Shown: positions 18,713-28,039 of the stretch, one piece after another
Numbering within the stretch: position 1 is the first letter of the stretch
Layout of the letters: the number at the start of each line of letters is the position of its first letter
Assembly (NCBI RefSeq): GCF_019800885.1
Contig: NZ_JAHVKE010000001.1
Coordinates: forward strand, 558,001 to 622,000
DNA length: 64,000 nucleotides
Direction: 5' to 3'
Origin: Maritalea mobilis
GTDB lineage: Bacteria > Pseudomonadota > Alphaproteobacteria > Rhodobacterales > Rhodobacteraceae
Program-made: the position numbers and the translations under genes
Notes under the pieces: generated by a model
What the model saw: the letters and a program-made list of their open reading frames with translations, nothing else
Databases searched by the model: none
Told to the model about the DNA's origin: nothing

Positions 18713-19588
18713 TCAGCCCTGAGCGGCCTTGGCCACTTCTTCCGCGAAATTCTCTTCTTTCTTCTCGATGCCTTCACCGACTTCGAGACGGATGAAGCCC
18801 GACAGCGTAACACCGGCTTCTTTCGCGGCGGCGCCGACGGTCAGGTCGGGGTTCACCACGAAGGCCTGGTTCACGAGGGTGACCTCGGCGAGGAACTTCT
18901 TCATACGGCCTTCGATCATCTTCTCGATGACCTGCTCGGGCTTGCCCGATTCGCGCGCGATATCGATCTGAACCTGGCGCTCCTTGTCGACGATGGCCTG
19001 GTCCAGCTCATCCTCGTTCAGGGCGGCGGGGTTCACGGCGGCGACGTGCATCGCGACCTGGCGGGCGAAGGCTTCGTCGTCACCCGAGAAGGCGACCAGA
19101 ACGCCGATCTTGCCCATGCCCTCGCCGGCGGCGTTGTGGATGTAGGACACCACCTTGTCGCCCGAGATCTTGGCCATGCGGCGCACGCTCATGTTCTCGC
19201 CGATCTTGGCGATCTTGTCGGTGAGGGTTTCCTCGACCGTCTTGCCGCCCAGGTCGGCCGCTTTCAGCGCGTCGATGTCATCGGCCTTGAGCGCGGCCTG
19301 CGCGATATCGGCCACCATCGACTGGAACTCGGCGTTCTTGGCGACGAAGTCGGTCTCGGCGTTCACTTCGACGGCCACGGCGGCGCCACCATCGGTCGCG
19401 ACAGCCACCAGGCCCTCGGCCGCGGTGCGGCCAGACTTCTTGGCGGCCTTGGCGAGACCCTTGGTGCGCAGCCAGTCGGTTGCAGCTTCCATGTCGCCAT
19501 CGTTTTCGGTCAGCGCCTTCTTGGCGTCCATCATGCCTGCGCCGGTTGCTTCGCGCAGTTCCTTCACCATTGCAGCGGTAATCGCCAT
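18713..19588 (-). CDS. tsf: translation elongation factor Ts
   Basis: EF-Ts exchanges GDP for GTP on EF-Tu. The 291-residue protein has the N-terminal UBA-like domain ([20 protein letters not shown], with [12 protein letters not shown]), the core motif [11 protein letters not shown] and the repeated dimerisation halves. The length is normal for alphaproteobacteria. A GGAGATCA ribosome site lies upstream on the minus strand. It follows rpsB after 76 bases, the standard rpsB-tsf operon, and ends at a clear terminator. Confidence 0.97.
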   Translation of the reverse strand: MAITAAMVKELREATGAGMMDAKKALTENDGDMEAATDWLRTKGLAKAAKKSGRTAAEGLVAVATDGGAAVAVEVNAETDFVAKNAEFQSMVADIAQAALKADDIDALKAADLGGKTVEETLTDKIAKIGENMSVRRMAKISGDKVVSYIHNAAGEGMGKIGVLVAFSGDDEAFARQVAMHVAAVNPAALNEDELDQAIVDKERQVQIDIARESGKPEQVIEKMIEGRMKKFLAEVTLVNQAFVVNPDLTVGAAAKEAGVTLSGFIRLEVGEGIEKKEENFAEEVAKAAQG

Positions 19589-19617
19589 GGTCTGATCTCC
19601 TGGATTGAAACGGTGGT

Positions 19618-19641
19618 CGGGCCGGGTTCTACCCCGGCCCG
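19618..19641 (-). promoter_or_regulatory. hairpin between rpsB and tsf
   Basis: CGGGCCGGG (19618-19626) pairs with CCCGGCCCG (19633-19641) around a six-base loop, with no T-run. It may be an attenuator or processing site that sets the S2 to EF-Ts ratio. Inference only. Confidence 0.45.
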
Positions 19642-19664
19642 CGTGTCAGGGATGTGACGGCGGC

Positions 19665-20477
19665 TCAGGAGCCGGCGTTTTCCTCGGCCGGGGCCTCTGC
19701 GGCAGGGGCGTCGGCGGCGGCGTCTTCGGCCAACGCTTCTTCGACGCTGCCTTCTTCCAGCGCGCCGAGATCGACACCGGCGGTTTCCAGCTGGGCGCTC
19801 ATGCCGTCCAGCGCCGCGCGGCTGATCAGGTCGCAGTAGAGCGCGATGGCGCGCGCCGCGTCGTCGTTGCCGGGGATGATGTAATCCACACCCTCGGGCG
19901 AGCAGTTGGTGTCGACGACCGCGACGACCGGGATACCCAGCTTCTTGGCTTCGGCGATGGCCAGGTCTTCCTTGTTGACGTCGATCACGAACAGCAGGTC
20001 GGGCAGACCGCCCATTTCGCGGATCCCGCCGAGCGAGGCCTGCAGCTTGACCTGGTCACGCTCCATGCCGAGGCGTTCCTTCTTGGTCAGGCCTTCGAGG
20101 CCCTGCTCCATCTGCTCGTCGATGTGCTTGAGACGCTGGATCGAGTTCGACACCGTCTTCCAGTTGGTAAGCGTGCCGCCCAGCCAACGGTGGTTCATGT
20201 AGTACTGCGCACAACGCTCGGCGGCTTCGGCGACGGGCTTCTGCGCCTGGCGCTTGGTGCCGACGAAGAGGATGCGGCCGCCCTTGGCGACGGTTTCGCG
20301 TACGACGTTGAGCGCCTGGTCCAGCAGCTCGACGGTCTGGGTGAGGTCCAGAATGTGGATGCCGTTGCGGTCACCGTAGATGTACGGTGCCATGCGCGGG
20401 TTCCAGCGTTGGGTCTGGTGGCCGAAGTGAACGCCAGCTTCAAGCAGCTGACGCAAAGAGAAATCAGGAAGCGCCAT
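19665..20477 (-). CDS. rpsB: 30S ribosomal protein S2
   Basis: S2 joins the small subunit late in assembly and holds S1. The protein is 270 residues from the ATG at 20477 ([20 protein letters not shown]) and has [32 protein letters not shown] and the [21 protein letters not shown] motif. The C-terminal 25 residues are an acidic Ala/Glu-rich tail common in this group. An upstream in-frame ATG at 20534 is not supported by conservation. AAGGAC lies before the chosen start. It is the first gene of the minus-strand rpsB-tsf operon, divergent from psuK. Confidence 0.96.
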   Translation of the reverse strand: MALPDFSLRQLLEAGVHFGHQTQRWNPRMAPYIYGDRNGIHILDLTQTVELLDQALNVVRETVAKGGRILFVGTKRQAQKPVAEAAERCAQYYMNHRWLGGTLTNWKTVSNSIQRLKHIDEQMEQGLEGLTKKERLGMERDQVKLQASLGGIREMGGLPDLLFVIDVNKEDLAIAEAKKLGIPVVAVVDTNCSPEGVDYIIPGNDDAARAIALYCDLISRAALDGMSAQLETAGVDLGALEEGSVEEALAEDAAADAPAAEAPAEENAGS

Positions 20478-20654
20478 GTCCTTGGTCCTTTCCGGTTTGC
20501 GCCTGGGGCGAAGGATCAGGGGCGGATGCCCCAACCGGTGGACGCACGGGGATGTCTCCCCCGCAGGCCCGCCTTCGCCTGAGTGATGAGCGCGCCTTTA
20601 GGGGGTTTGGCGGGGAATGGCAACCCCCCTGCCCCTTTGCGCGGCTTGGCGGGC

Positions 20655-20720
20655 GGGTGTGGGGGCTCTGCCCCCCGCGCCTTCGGCGCGTCCCCCGGAG
20701 GTTTTTTGGCCAAGATGAAA
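20655..20720 (+). repeat. dispersed G/C-hairpin repeat, copy C
   Basis: GGGGGCTCTGCCCCC is followed by the hairpin CGCGCCTTCGGCGCG, then TCCCCCGGAGGTTTTTTGGC and CAAGATGAAA. It fills the divergent gap between rpsB and psuK and is oriented like the other copies. Confidence 0.75.
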
Positions 20721-20773
20721 AGGGACTCGTTTCGCGATGGACCTGTGCGGGGTGTGCGGTTACCACGGCGCGC

Positions 20774-21667
20774 ATGAGTGCCCGTCCTGATATCCTGTGC
20801 ATCGGCTCCGTCCTGTGGGACGTGATCGGCCGAAGCGACCTGCCGATGGTGGCGGGCAACGACAAGCCCGGCCGCATCACCCGCCTGCCGGGTGGCGTGG
20901 CGCTCAACATCGCGATGACGCTGCGCCGGTTCGACCTGACGCCCGCGCTGATCTCGGTCGTGGGCGACGACCCCGAGGGGCGGGACCTGATGTCGGCCTG
21001 CGGGCGCATGGGGCTGATGACCCAGCATATGCTGGTCGATCCGGACTTGCCGACGGATCGCTACATGGCGATCGAGGCGCAGGGCAACCTGATCGCGGCG
21101 ATTGCCGATGCCCACTCGCTGGAAGCGGCGGGCGCGCGCATCCTCGTGCCGCTGTGGGATGGACGCCTTGGCGCCCCCGAGGCGCCCTGGTCCGGGCCGG
21201 TCGCGGTGGATGGGAACCTGACGGAGGACCTTCTGGCCGAGATCGCTAAAAGCCCGGTCTTCGCCGCCTCCGATCTGCGTCTTGCCCCGGCTTCGCCCGG
21301 CAAGGCGGAACGCTTGCGCCCTCTGATCGGCCATCCGCGCGCCACGCTTTACGTGAACCTCGAAGAGGCCGGGCTGCTGACCGGCACGGTCCATGCCGGG
21401 GCGCAAGCCGCGGCCGAGGCCCTGGTTACAGCCGGTGCGCACCGGGCCCTGGTGACCGAGGGCGGTGACGCCGCGGCCTGTGCAGATGACGCCGGCTGCC
21501 GCCTGTGCACGCCGCCCCGGATAAAGGCACGGCGGGTCACGGGCGCAGGCGACACCTTCATGGCCGCCCATATTGCAGCAGAACTGCGCGGTGCGGGCCG
21601 CGAGGACGCATTGAACCAGGCGGTGCTGGCCGCCGCCGCCTATGTCGCTGGAGAAGACCATGGATGA
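20774..21667 (+). CDS. psuK: PfkB-family sugar kinase, probable pseudouridine kinase
   Basis: The 297-residue protein has the PfkB/ribokinase fold. The N-terminal signature is LPGGVALNIAMTLRRF, and the C-terminal signature is VTGAGDTFMAAHIAAEL with the catalytic aspartate. Alone these show only a sugar or nucleoside kinase. The overlapping psuG downstream makes pseudouridine kinase (pseudouridine to pseudouridine 5'-phosphate) the likely role. The ATG at 20774 (MSARPDILCIGSVLWDVIG) is where family similarity begins, although the frame is open far upstream through the repeat. No dedicated pseudouridine transporter is seen here. Confidence 0.82.
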   Translation: MSARPDILCIGSVLWDVIGRSDLPMVAGNDKPGRITRLPGGVALNIAMTLRRFDLTPALISVVGDDPEGRDLMSACGRMGLMTQHMLVDPDLPTDRYMAIEAQGNLIAAIADAHSLEAAGARILVPLWDGRLGAPEAPWSGPVAVDGNLTEDLLAEIAKSPVFAASDLRLAPASPGKAERLRPLIGHPRATLYVNLEEAGLLTGTVHAGAQAAAEALVTAGAHRALVTEGGDAAACADDAGCRLCTPPRIKARRVTGAGDTFMAAHIAAELRGAGREDALNQAVLAAAAYVAGEDHG

Positions 21668-22568
21668 CGTGATCGTACGATCGGATGAGGTGGCCGCCGC
21701 GCAGGCGGAGGGGCGAGCGGTCGTGGCGCTGGAATCCACGATCATCACCCATGGCATGCCTTATCCGCAGAACCTCGAAACCGCCCGGCGCGTCGAAGCC
21801 GAGGTGCGGGCCAGCGGCGCCGTGCCCGCCACCATCGCCGTGATGGGCGGGCGCATTCGGGTGGGCCTGTCGGACGCAGAGCTGGACGCGCTGGCCCAGG
21901 CCAAGGGCGTGGCCAAGCTGAGCCGGGCGGATCTTGCGGTCTGCCTGGCGCAAGGGGGCGTGGGTGCCACGACCGTGGCCGCGACGATGATCTGCGCCGC
22001 GCGCGCCGGGATCGCGGTTTTTGCCACGGGAGGGATCGGCGGGGTTCACAAGGGCGCAGAGGACAGTTTCGACATCTCCGCCGATTTGCAGGAACTGGCG
22101 CAGACGCCCGTGACGGTGGTTGCCGCCGGGGCGAAGGCGATCCTCGACCTGCCCAAGACGCTCGAAGTGCTGGAAACGCTCGGCGTTCCGGTCATCGCCC
22201 ACGTGCAAGACGCCTTCCCCGCGTTCTGGAGCCGGCAGAGCGGCTTGGCCGCGCCGCTGCGCCTCGACACGCCCGAGGAAATCGCGGCAGCGCATCGTAT
22301 GCGCGGGGCCCTCGGTTTGCCCGGCGGGCAACTGGTGGCGAACCCAATCCCGCTCGAGGCAGAGATCCCGGCCGACAGGCTGGCACCGCTGATCGCGCAG
22401 GCGCAGGCCGAAGCCGATGCGCAGGGCATTGCAGGCAAGGCTGTCACGCCCTTCCTGTTGCAGCGCCTGTTCGAATTGACCGAGGGACAGTCGCTGGAGG
22501 CCAATATCGCCCTCGTTCTGAACAATGCACGGCTTGCGGCGCGCATTGCGCGGGCTCTGTTGGGCTGA
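21660..22568 (+). CDS. psuG: pseudouridine-5'-phosphate glycosidase
   Basis: PsuG splits pseudouridine 5'-phosphate into uracil and ribose 5-phosphate, the second step of pseudouridine breakdown. The 302-residue protein has ALESTIITHGMPYPQNLE, GGVGATTVAATM, the FATGGIGGVHKGAE loop and the later PEEIAAAHRMR region typical of the family. The ATG at 21660 overlaps the psuK stop and has GGAGAAG upstream, inside psuK. The two genes therefore form one catabolic operon, probably for salvage of modified RNA bases. Confidence 0.93.
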   Translation: MDDVIVRSDEVAAAQAEGRAVVALESTIITHGMPYPQNLETARRVEAEVRASGAVPATIAVMGGRIRVGLSDAELDALAQAKGVAKLSRADLAVCLAQGGVGATTVAATMICAARAGIAVFATGGIGGVHKGAEDSFDISADLQELAQTPVTVVAAGAKAILDLPKTLEVLETLGVPVIAHVQDAFPAFWSRQSGLAAPLRLDTPEEIAAAHRMRGALGLPGGQLVANPIPLEAEIPADRLAPLIAQAQAEADAQGIAGKAVTPFLLQRLFELTEGQSLEANIALVLNNARLAARIARALLG

Positions 22569-22665
22569 AAACGAACTGTTCCTGCCCTGCCCCGCATCCG
22601 CGCTTGTGCCGCCCTGCGCCTGTGCCTAGATAACCACTGACGGATTGGACACAGCCCAGACACGC

Positions 22666-23376
22666 ATGCAGCTCCCGCCAACGCCACCACCGCCGAAACG
22701 CGGTTTTCTCGCCTCGCTCCGGTCGAGCTTTCTGACCGGGCTGATCGTGATCACGCCGATTGGCGTGACGATCTGGCTGATCTGGACATTGACGGGGTGG
22801 ATCGACAGCTGGGTGCTGCCCTTCATCCCGCAGGCCTACAACCCGTCGACGCTGATCCGCGAATATACCGGGATCGAGGTGAACATCCGCGGCATCGGCG
22901 TGGTGACCTTCCTGCTGTTCACGATCCTCGTGGGCTGGATCGCCAAGGGTCTGATCGGGCGGTCGCTCATCCTGTGGGCCGAGAGCCTCGTGCTGTCGAT
23001 CCCGCTGATCCGCTCGCTCTACTCGGGGCTGAAACAGATCGTGGAAACCGTGCTGGCGCAGGGACAGCAGAATTTCGACAAGGCCTGCCTCGTGGAATAC
23101 CCGCGCAAGGGGATCTGGGCCATCGCCTTCATCTCGACCACGGCCAAGGGCGAGATCTCGAAACGCCATGGCCCCGAGGAAATGGTTTCGGTCTTTCTGC
23201 CGACGACGCCGAACCCGACCTCCGGCTTTCTGCTCTTCGTGCCGCGCAAGGATGTGACGATCCTCGACATGTCGGTGGAGGATGCCGCGAAACTCGTGAT
23301 CTCGGCGGGGCTCGTCTATCCGAACGACGCCGACACGACCGCCGCGCGAGAGGGCCTGCCCGAGGCCGCGGAATAA
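22666..23376 (+). CDS. DUF502 inner-membrane protein
   Basis: From the ATG at 22666 the protein is 236 residues; an in-frame TTG at 22645 would add seven. Two membrane helices are clear (about 24-45 and 78-98), around FLTGLIVITPIGVTIWLIW and GVVTFLLFTILVGWIAKGL. A soluble C-terminal domain follows, with SIPLIRSLYSGLKQIVETV and PTTPNPTSGFLLFVP, characteristic of DUF502. The molecular function is unknown. It lies about 100 bases after psuG and shortly before the GAF regulator, with no evident link to either. Confidence 0.88.
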   Translation: MQLPPTPPPPKRGFLASLRSSFLTGLIVITPIGVTIWLIWTLTGWIDSWVLPFIPQAYNPSTLIREYTGIEVNIRGIGVVTFLLFTILVGWIAKGLIGRSLILWAESLVLSIPLIRSLYSGLKQIVETVLAQGQQNFDKACLVEYPRKGIWAIAFISTTAKGEISKRHGPEEMVSVFLPTTPNPTSGFLLFVPRKDVTILDMSVEDAAKLVISAGLVYPNDADTTAAREGLPEAAE

Positions 23377-23413
23377 GCGCCTTCCCAAGCTGCGCGGCCA
23401 ACCCTATGGTTGT

Positions 23414-24397
23414 GTGCGGGAGGAAAACGCCATCTCCAGATCTTCAGACCGCCACGCAAGCCGCGTGATCGAAACTGCGTCCAATGCGCAGGCGGCGGCG
23501 CGCTCGCGTCTTGCTGCGTCGTGGCGGCGGTCTCTCGACCATCACGGATTGGACCCGGCGCAGCGGGACGGCGTGAACCGCGTCACCGAGGGCGCACTGG
23601 CCGAACGGCGTGACCGGTCCGAGGCGCTGATGCGCGTGGCGACGCCGCGGCTCGATGCGCTTTATCAACTTGTGGGCAGTTCCGGATGCGGTGTTCTTCT
23701 GACCGATGAAGAAGGGGTCGTGCTGGATATCCGGGCGTCGGATGCCGATGCCGGGGTGTTCGATGACTGGGGGCTTTGGCCCGGCGCGGATTGGTCGGAG
23801 CGTTCCGAAGGCACGAACGGGATCGGCACCTGCCTCGCCGAGAACCGCCGTGTCACCATTCATCGCGACGAGCATTTCCATGCCAGGAACACAGCGATGA
23901 GTTGCATGGACGCGCCGATTTACGGACCGGATGGCAGCATCCTTGGGGCGCTCGACGTGTCTTCGGCGCGGGCCGACCAGACCGAGGGCTTCAACCGGCT
24001 GATCGCGGCGATGGTGGCCCAGACGGCCCGCCAAATCGAAAGCGATGCGTTTCGGACCAGCTTTCGCGATGCGCGTATCCTCGTTGCCGAAGCGCTCGAC
24101 ACCGAGGCGGCGACGCTTCTTGCCATCGACAGCCACGATATCGTCATCGGGGCCACGCGCGGGGCGCGCCGCGCGTTCGGCCTGTCGCAGAGCGGGCCGA
24201 TCTCTCCCGTGCCGGCGGGCGATCTGCTGGGACGCGGCGACGGACCGACCGGCTTCGAGAAAGCCGAACGCGCCGCCGTGATGCGCGCCCTGACCCGCGC
24301 AGGCGGAAACGTGTCCAAGGCCGCGCGCGCCCTCGGGATCGGGCGCGCGACGCTTTATCGGCGGATGAAACGCCTCGGGATCGACGAGACCCGCTAA
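23414..24397 (+). CDS. GAF-domain regulator with Fis-type helix-turn-helix (AcoR-like, no AAA+ domain)
   Basis: The protein is up to 327 residues: a GAF sensor domain (about 65-200, including SSGCGVLLTDEEGVVLD and SERSEGTNGIGTCLAENR) and a C-terminal Fis helix-turn-helix (about 283-325, with GNVSKAARALGIGRATLYRRM). AcoR-type activators normally have a sigma-54 AAA+ domain between them; here there is none, so it cannot act as a classical sigma-54 activator. The start is uncertain: GTG at 23414 is possible, but the best ribosome site (GGGAGGA) lies after it and points to an ATC; GTG at 23467 is another option. The aldehyde dehydrogenase gene follows, with inverted repeats between. Confidence 0.85.
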   Translation: MREENAISRSSDRHASRVIETASNAQAAARSRLAASWRRSLDHHGLDPAQRDGVNRVTEGALAERRDRSEALMRVATPRLDALYQLVGSSGCGVLLTDEEGVVLDIRASDADAGVFDDWGLWPGADWSERSEGTNGIGTCLAENRRVTIHRDEHFHARNTAMSCMDAPIYGPDGSILGALDVSSARADQTEGFNRLIAAMVAQTARQIESDAFRTSFRDARILVAEALDTEAATLLAIDSHDIVIGATRGARRAFGLSQSGPISPVPAGDLLGRGDGPTGFEKAERAAVMRALTRAGGNVSKAARALGIGRATLYRRMKRLGIDETR

Positions 24398-24399
24398 GA

Positions 24400-24436
24400 C
24401 TGTCTCAGTCCTGAGACAGGTGGCGCGATCCACCTG
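24400..24436. promoter_or_regulatory. two overlapping inverted repeats between regulator and ald
   Basis: CTGTCTCAG-TC-CTGAGACAG (24400-24419) is a perfect nine-base-arm dyad. It overlaps a second, CAGGTGG-CGCGAT-CCACCTG (24417-24436). Neither is followed by a T-run, so they look like operators rather than a terminator. The TGTCTCA/TGAGACA dyad is the likely site of the neighbouring Fis-type regulator. It sits about 110 bases before the ald start. Confidence 0.6.
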
Positions 24437-24526
24437 CCCTGCCCCGGCTGACTCCGATCAGACCCTGGCCGGATGCTCTTTCCATCGCCCGGAGGGAGCC
24501 GGGCGTCTGTTTAGGAGGAGGATCTC

Positions 24527-26047
24527 ATGAACGAGATGACCCAGATCGCGGGCACGTACACGTCGCCCTTCAAGACCCGTTACGACAACTTCATCGGAGG
24601 CCGGTTCGTGGCCCCCGTGAATGGCCGGTATTTCGAGAACGTCACGCCGATCACCGGTGCGGTGGTCTGCGAAGTGGCCCGGTCCGATGCCGCGGACGTG
24701 GAGCTGGCGCTGGATGCGGCCCACGCCGCCAAGGACGGCTGGGGCAAAACCAGCCCCGCCGAGCGCGCCAACACGCTTCTGAAAATCGCCGACCGGCTGG
24801 AAGAGAACCTCGAGCTTCTGGCGCAGGCCGAGACATGGGACAACGGCAAGCCGATCCGCGAGACGACCGCCGCCGATATTCCCCTTTCGGTCGATCATTT
24901 CCGCTATTTCGCCGGTGTCCTGCGCGCGCAGGAAGGCACCATGTCGGAAATCGACGCCGATACCGTGGCCTACCATTTCCACGAACCGCTGGGTGTCGTG
25001 GGTCAGATCATTCCGTGGAATTTCTCGATCCTGATGGCGGCATGGAAACTAGCGCCCGCGCTGGCCGCCGGCAATTGCATCGTGCTGAAGCCCGCCGAAC
25101 AGACCCCCGCCGCGATCATGGTGTTGGCCGAGCTGGTCGCCGACCTGCTGCCCGCGGGCGTTCTGAACGTGGTGAACGGCATGGGCCCCGAGGTGGGGGC
25201 ACCGCTGGCCACCAGCCCGCGGATCGCCAAGATCGCCTTCACCGGATCGACCGAAACCGGCCGGATCATCATGAAGGCCGCGACGGAAAACCTGATCCCG
25301 GTGACGCTGGAACTTGGCGGCAAATCCCCCAATATCTTCTTCTCGGACGTGATGGCCGAGGATGACGCCTATCTCGACAAGGCGGTCGAGGGGTTTGTCC
25401 TGTTCGCCTTCAACCAGGGTGAGGTCTGCACCTGCCCCAGCCGCGCATTGATCCAGGAAGACATCTACGAGGAGTTCATTAAGCGCTGCATCGCGCGCGT
25501 CGAGGCGATCAAGCAAGGTGATCCGCGCGATATGGAAACCATGGTCGGGGCGCAGGCCAGCAAGGAACAGCAGGACAAGATCACCTCTTACCTGACCATC
25601 GGCGTCGAGGAAGGGGCCGAAGTTCTGACCGGCGGCGCGGCGGCCCGGTTCAACGGGGAGCTCGCCAACGGCTACTACATTCAGCCGACCATCCTGAAAG
25701 GCCACAACAAGATGCGCGTCTTCCAGGAAGAGATCTTTGGCCCCGTGGTCTCGGTCACGACCTTCAAGGACGAGGAAGAGGCGCTCGCCATCGCCAATGA
25801 CACGATGTACGGCCTCGGCGCCGGCGTCTGGTCGCGCGATGCGAACCGTTGCTACCGCTTTGGCCGCGCCATCGAGGCGGGCCGCGTCTGGGTCAACAAT
25901 TACCACGCCTATCCAGCCCATGCGGCCTTTGGCGGCTACAAGCAATCGGGCATCGGGCGCGAGACCCACAAGATGATGCTGGACCACTACCAGCAGACCA
26001 AGAACATCCTGATGAGCTACAATCCCAACAAGCTCGGCTTCTTCTGA
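24527..26047 (+). CDS. NAD-dependent aldehyde dehydrogenase (AcoD/ExaC type)
   Basis: The 506-residue protein has all aldehyde-dehydrogenase landmarks: [43 protein letters not shown] with the general-base glutamate, and [12 protein letters not shown] with the catalytic cysteine. The C-terminus [19 protein letters not shown] is typical of the AcoD/ExaC branch, which oxidises acetaldehyde and other short aldehydes. TAGGAGGAGG gives a strong ribosome site. The upstream GAF/Fis regulator and dyads suggest induction by an alcohol or aldehyde substrate. Transcription ends at a bidirectional terminator. Confidence 0.94.
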   Translation: MNEMTQIAGTYTSPFKTRYDNFIGGRFVAPVNGRYFENVTPITGAVVCEVARSDAADVELALDAAHAAKDGWGKTSPAERANTLLKIADRLEENLELLAQAETWDNGKPIRETTAADIPLSVDHFRYFAGVLRAQEGTMSEIDADTVAYHFHEPLGVVGQIIPWNFSILMAAWKLAPALAAGNCIVLKPAEQTPAAIMVLAELVADLLPAGVLNVVNGMGPEVGAPLATSPRIAKIAFTGSTETGRIIMKAATENLIPVTLELGGKSPNIFFSDVMAEDDAYLDKAVEGFVLFAFNQGEVCTCPSRALIQEDIYEEFIKRCIARVEAIKQGDPRDMETMVGAQASKEQQDKITSYLTIGVEEGAEVLTGGAAARFNGELANGYYIQPTILKGHNKMRVFQEEIFGPVVSVTTFKDEEEALAIANDTMYGLGAGVWSRDANRCYRFGRAIEAGRVWVNNYHAYPAHAAFGGYKQSGIGRETHKMMLDHYQQTKNILMSYNPNKLGFF

Positions 26048-26069
26048 GGTCTCCTCCCTCAGGATGTGG

Positions 26070-26095
26070 AAAGGGCGGCCTCCGGGCCGCCCTTT
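26070..26095. terminator. bidirectional terminator between ald and the binding-protein gene
   Basis: AAAGGGCGGCC (26070-26080), loop TCCG, GGCCGCCCTTT (26085-26095). The A/T ends give a T-run on both strands, as suits two convergent genes. Confidence 0.85.
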
Positions 26096-26113
26096 CCTTA
26101 CTGCGTGGCTGAA

Positions 26114-27925
26114 TCAGTCCTCGGCGTACCACCAGACATCGGGCTGCCAGTTGATCCAGTCGCCGTAGATCGGCAGCGTCTCGGGGTAATGCAGGTTCGC
26201 GTCATGGGCGATGCGCGCGATCGGGTTGTACCAGAAGGGCACGACATAGCGCTGCGAGGTCAGGACGCGGTCGAGGGCACGGGTAGCGGCCAGGAAATCC
26301 TCCTGGCTTTCCGAGGTCAGAAGCCGCTCGGTCATGGCGTCGATGGCCGGGTTGCACGCCCCCATCAGGTTGCGCGAGCCTTCGGTCCCGGCCATTTCGC
26401 AACCCCAGTAGAGGCGCTGCTCGTTGCCCGGGCTGAGTGACAGGCCGCGCGCGTAATAGGTCATGTCGAAATCGAAGGCGTCGGTGCGTTCGCGATACTG
26501 CGCCGGGTCGATGGACGAGATCGTGACCGCGATCCCCAACCGCTCCAGTGCCTCGGAATAGATATTGGCGATGGCCTCGTTCTCGGACGAGCCGTTTTGC
26601 AACAGGATCTCGAATGTGAAGGGCTGACCATCGGGGCCGGTCATTACGCCCTCCTGCACGGTATAGCCGGCCTCTTCCATCAGACGCAGCGCCTCGCGGA
26701 TGCCGGCGCGGTTGCGCTCGGACCCGTCCGAAACGGGCAGGCTGTAGCCCTCGATCGCGCCGGGCAGCAGGTCGTCGGCGAAGGGGGCCAGGAATTCGGC
26801 CACCCGGCCCTCGGCAGGACCATGGGACATTCCAAGCGGCGAGTTCGAGAAATACGAGGTGATGCGCGGGGCGACCCCGCCGTTGAGCGTCTGGTTCACG
26901 AATTCGAAGTTGAAGGCCTGGATCATCGCCTCGCGCACGCGCCAGTCGGCGAAATGCGGGCGGCGGGTGTTCATGACAAACCCGATGATGCCAGATGGGC
27001 GTTCATGCGGGACCTCGGACAGCACCACCTCGCCCGATTGCACGCGCGGGAAATCGTAGCGCGTGGCCCAGTCGGCCGCGTTGGTTTCGCGGATGGTGGT
27101 GATGACCCCGCTGGTGAAGGCCTCGAACATGGCGGTGCCATCGGCAAAGAACTCCAGCCGGATCTCGTCGATCACGTTGGTGCCGCGCCGGAACGGCAGC
27201 TCGGCGCCCCAGTAGTCGGGGTTGCGGCGCAGCGAGACGAAGCGCCCGGCCTCGAAATCGTCGATCACGTAGGGCGCGCTGGCGATGGGGATCACGTCGA
27301 GACCGGATTCGGCGAAATCGGTCTCCTGCCATTGTGCGGCTTGCAGGATCGGGCGCAGCCCCATGATCAGGGCAAGCTCGCGGTCGGGTTCGGTGAAGGT
27401 CATCCGCACCGAGCGGTCGCCCGTTTGCTCGATCGAGGCGACGCGGCCCCAAGCGTTGAGGTAACGCGGGTGTCCCTCGGTCCCCAGTGTCTCGTAGGAC
27501 CAGATCACGTCGGCGACGGTGACGGGGCTGCCATCGGAGAACCGCGCCTCGGGGCGCAGGGTGAACTCGACCCACATATGGTCGGGATCGACCTCGACCG
27601 ATTCGGCGAGAAGGCCGTAGAGCGAGAACGGTTCATCGTAACTCCGGCCCATGAGCGATTCGTAGGCGAGAAACCGAAGCTGCCACGGCGTGGAGCCGCG
27701 GCGGATATGCGGGTTGAGACTGTCGAAACTGCCGACCTCGCCGGTGACGATCCGCCCGCCCGTGGGGGCGTCGGGGTTGGCATAGGGAAGATGGCGAAAA
27801 TCGGGCGGCAGCGCGGGCTCGCCATACATCGCAACACCGTGCATTGGTTGGGCTTGCGCGCCTCCGGCAAGGCCAAGCGCCAGGGCCGCCGTGGCCAGGA
27901 TTTTGGTGAAACAATGCAGCGCCAT
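26114..27925 (-). CDS. family-5 extracellular solute-binding protein (peptide, YejA-like)
   Basis: From the ATG at 27925 the protein is 603 residues with a signal peptide ending GGAQAQPMHG. It belongs to SBP family 5, which binds peptides or related solutes for ABC importers. The closest type by pattern is YejA: HLPYANPDAPTGGRIVTGEVGSFDSLNPHI near the N-terminus and the WWYAED end. GGAGGA lies upstream of the chosen start; a longer frame to 28018 lacks support. No permease or ATPase genes are next to it, so it must work with a transporter elsewhere or be a remnant of a larger operon. It converges on ald. Confidence 0.88.
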   Translation of the reverse strand: MALHCFTKILATAALALGLAGGAQAQPMHGVAMYGEPALPPDFRHLPYANPDAPTGGRIVTGEVGSFDSLNPHIRRGSTPWQLRFLAYESLMGRSYDEPFSLYGLLAESVEVDPDHMWVEFTLRPEARFSDGSPVTVADVIWSYETLGTEGHPRYLNAWGRVASIEQTGDRSVRMTFTEPDRELALIMGLRPILQAAQWQETDFAESGLDVIPIASAPYVIDDFEAGRFVSLRRNPDYWGAELPFRRGTNVIDEIRLEFFADGTAMFEAFTSGVITTIRETNAADWATRYDFPRVQSGEVVLSEVPHERPSGIIGFVMNTRRPHFADWRVREAMIQAFNFEFVNQTLNGGVAPRITSYFSNSPLGMSHGPAEGRVAEFLAPFADDLLPGAIEGYSLPVSDGSERNRAGIREALRLMEEAGYTVQEGVMTGPDGQPFTFEILLQNGSSENEAIANIYSEALERLGIAVTISSIDPAQYRERTDAFDFDMTYYARGLSLSPGNEQRLYWGCEMAGTEGSRNLMGACNPAIDAMTERLLTSESQEDFLAATRALDRVLTSQRYVVPFWYNPIARIAHDANLHYPETLPIYGDWINWQPDVWWYAED

Positions 27926-28003
27926 CCGCGAACAATCCTCCGCTTTCCAGTGTTTGCGGGAGTTTGCGGCGTCCCCCGCCCCGGGTCCAGCCAAACATTT
28001 GGG

Positions 28004-28033
28004 TTGGACTCCGGGCATGTCATTGCTTATAAA
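28004..28033 (+). promoter_or_regulatory. promoter of small-RNA candidate 1
   Basis: TTGGAC (28004-28009), 18-base spacer, TATAAA (28028-28033). Both boxes are close to the sigma-70 consensus. The predicted start is near 28040, with no open frame of note downstream before the terminator. Confidence 0.6.
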
Positions 28034-28039
28034 GGTGGC

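Noticed and set aside
20387-20773. Upstream extension of psuK into the rpsB gene and repeat copy C
   Set aside because: PfkB similarity starts at 20774 and the extra part overlaps rpsB on the other strand and a hairpin repeat.
24400-24436. Inverted repeats before ald as a terminator of the regulator gene
   Set aside because: Neither dyad is followed by T residues, so an operator is more likely.
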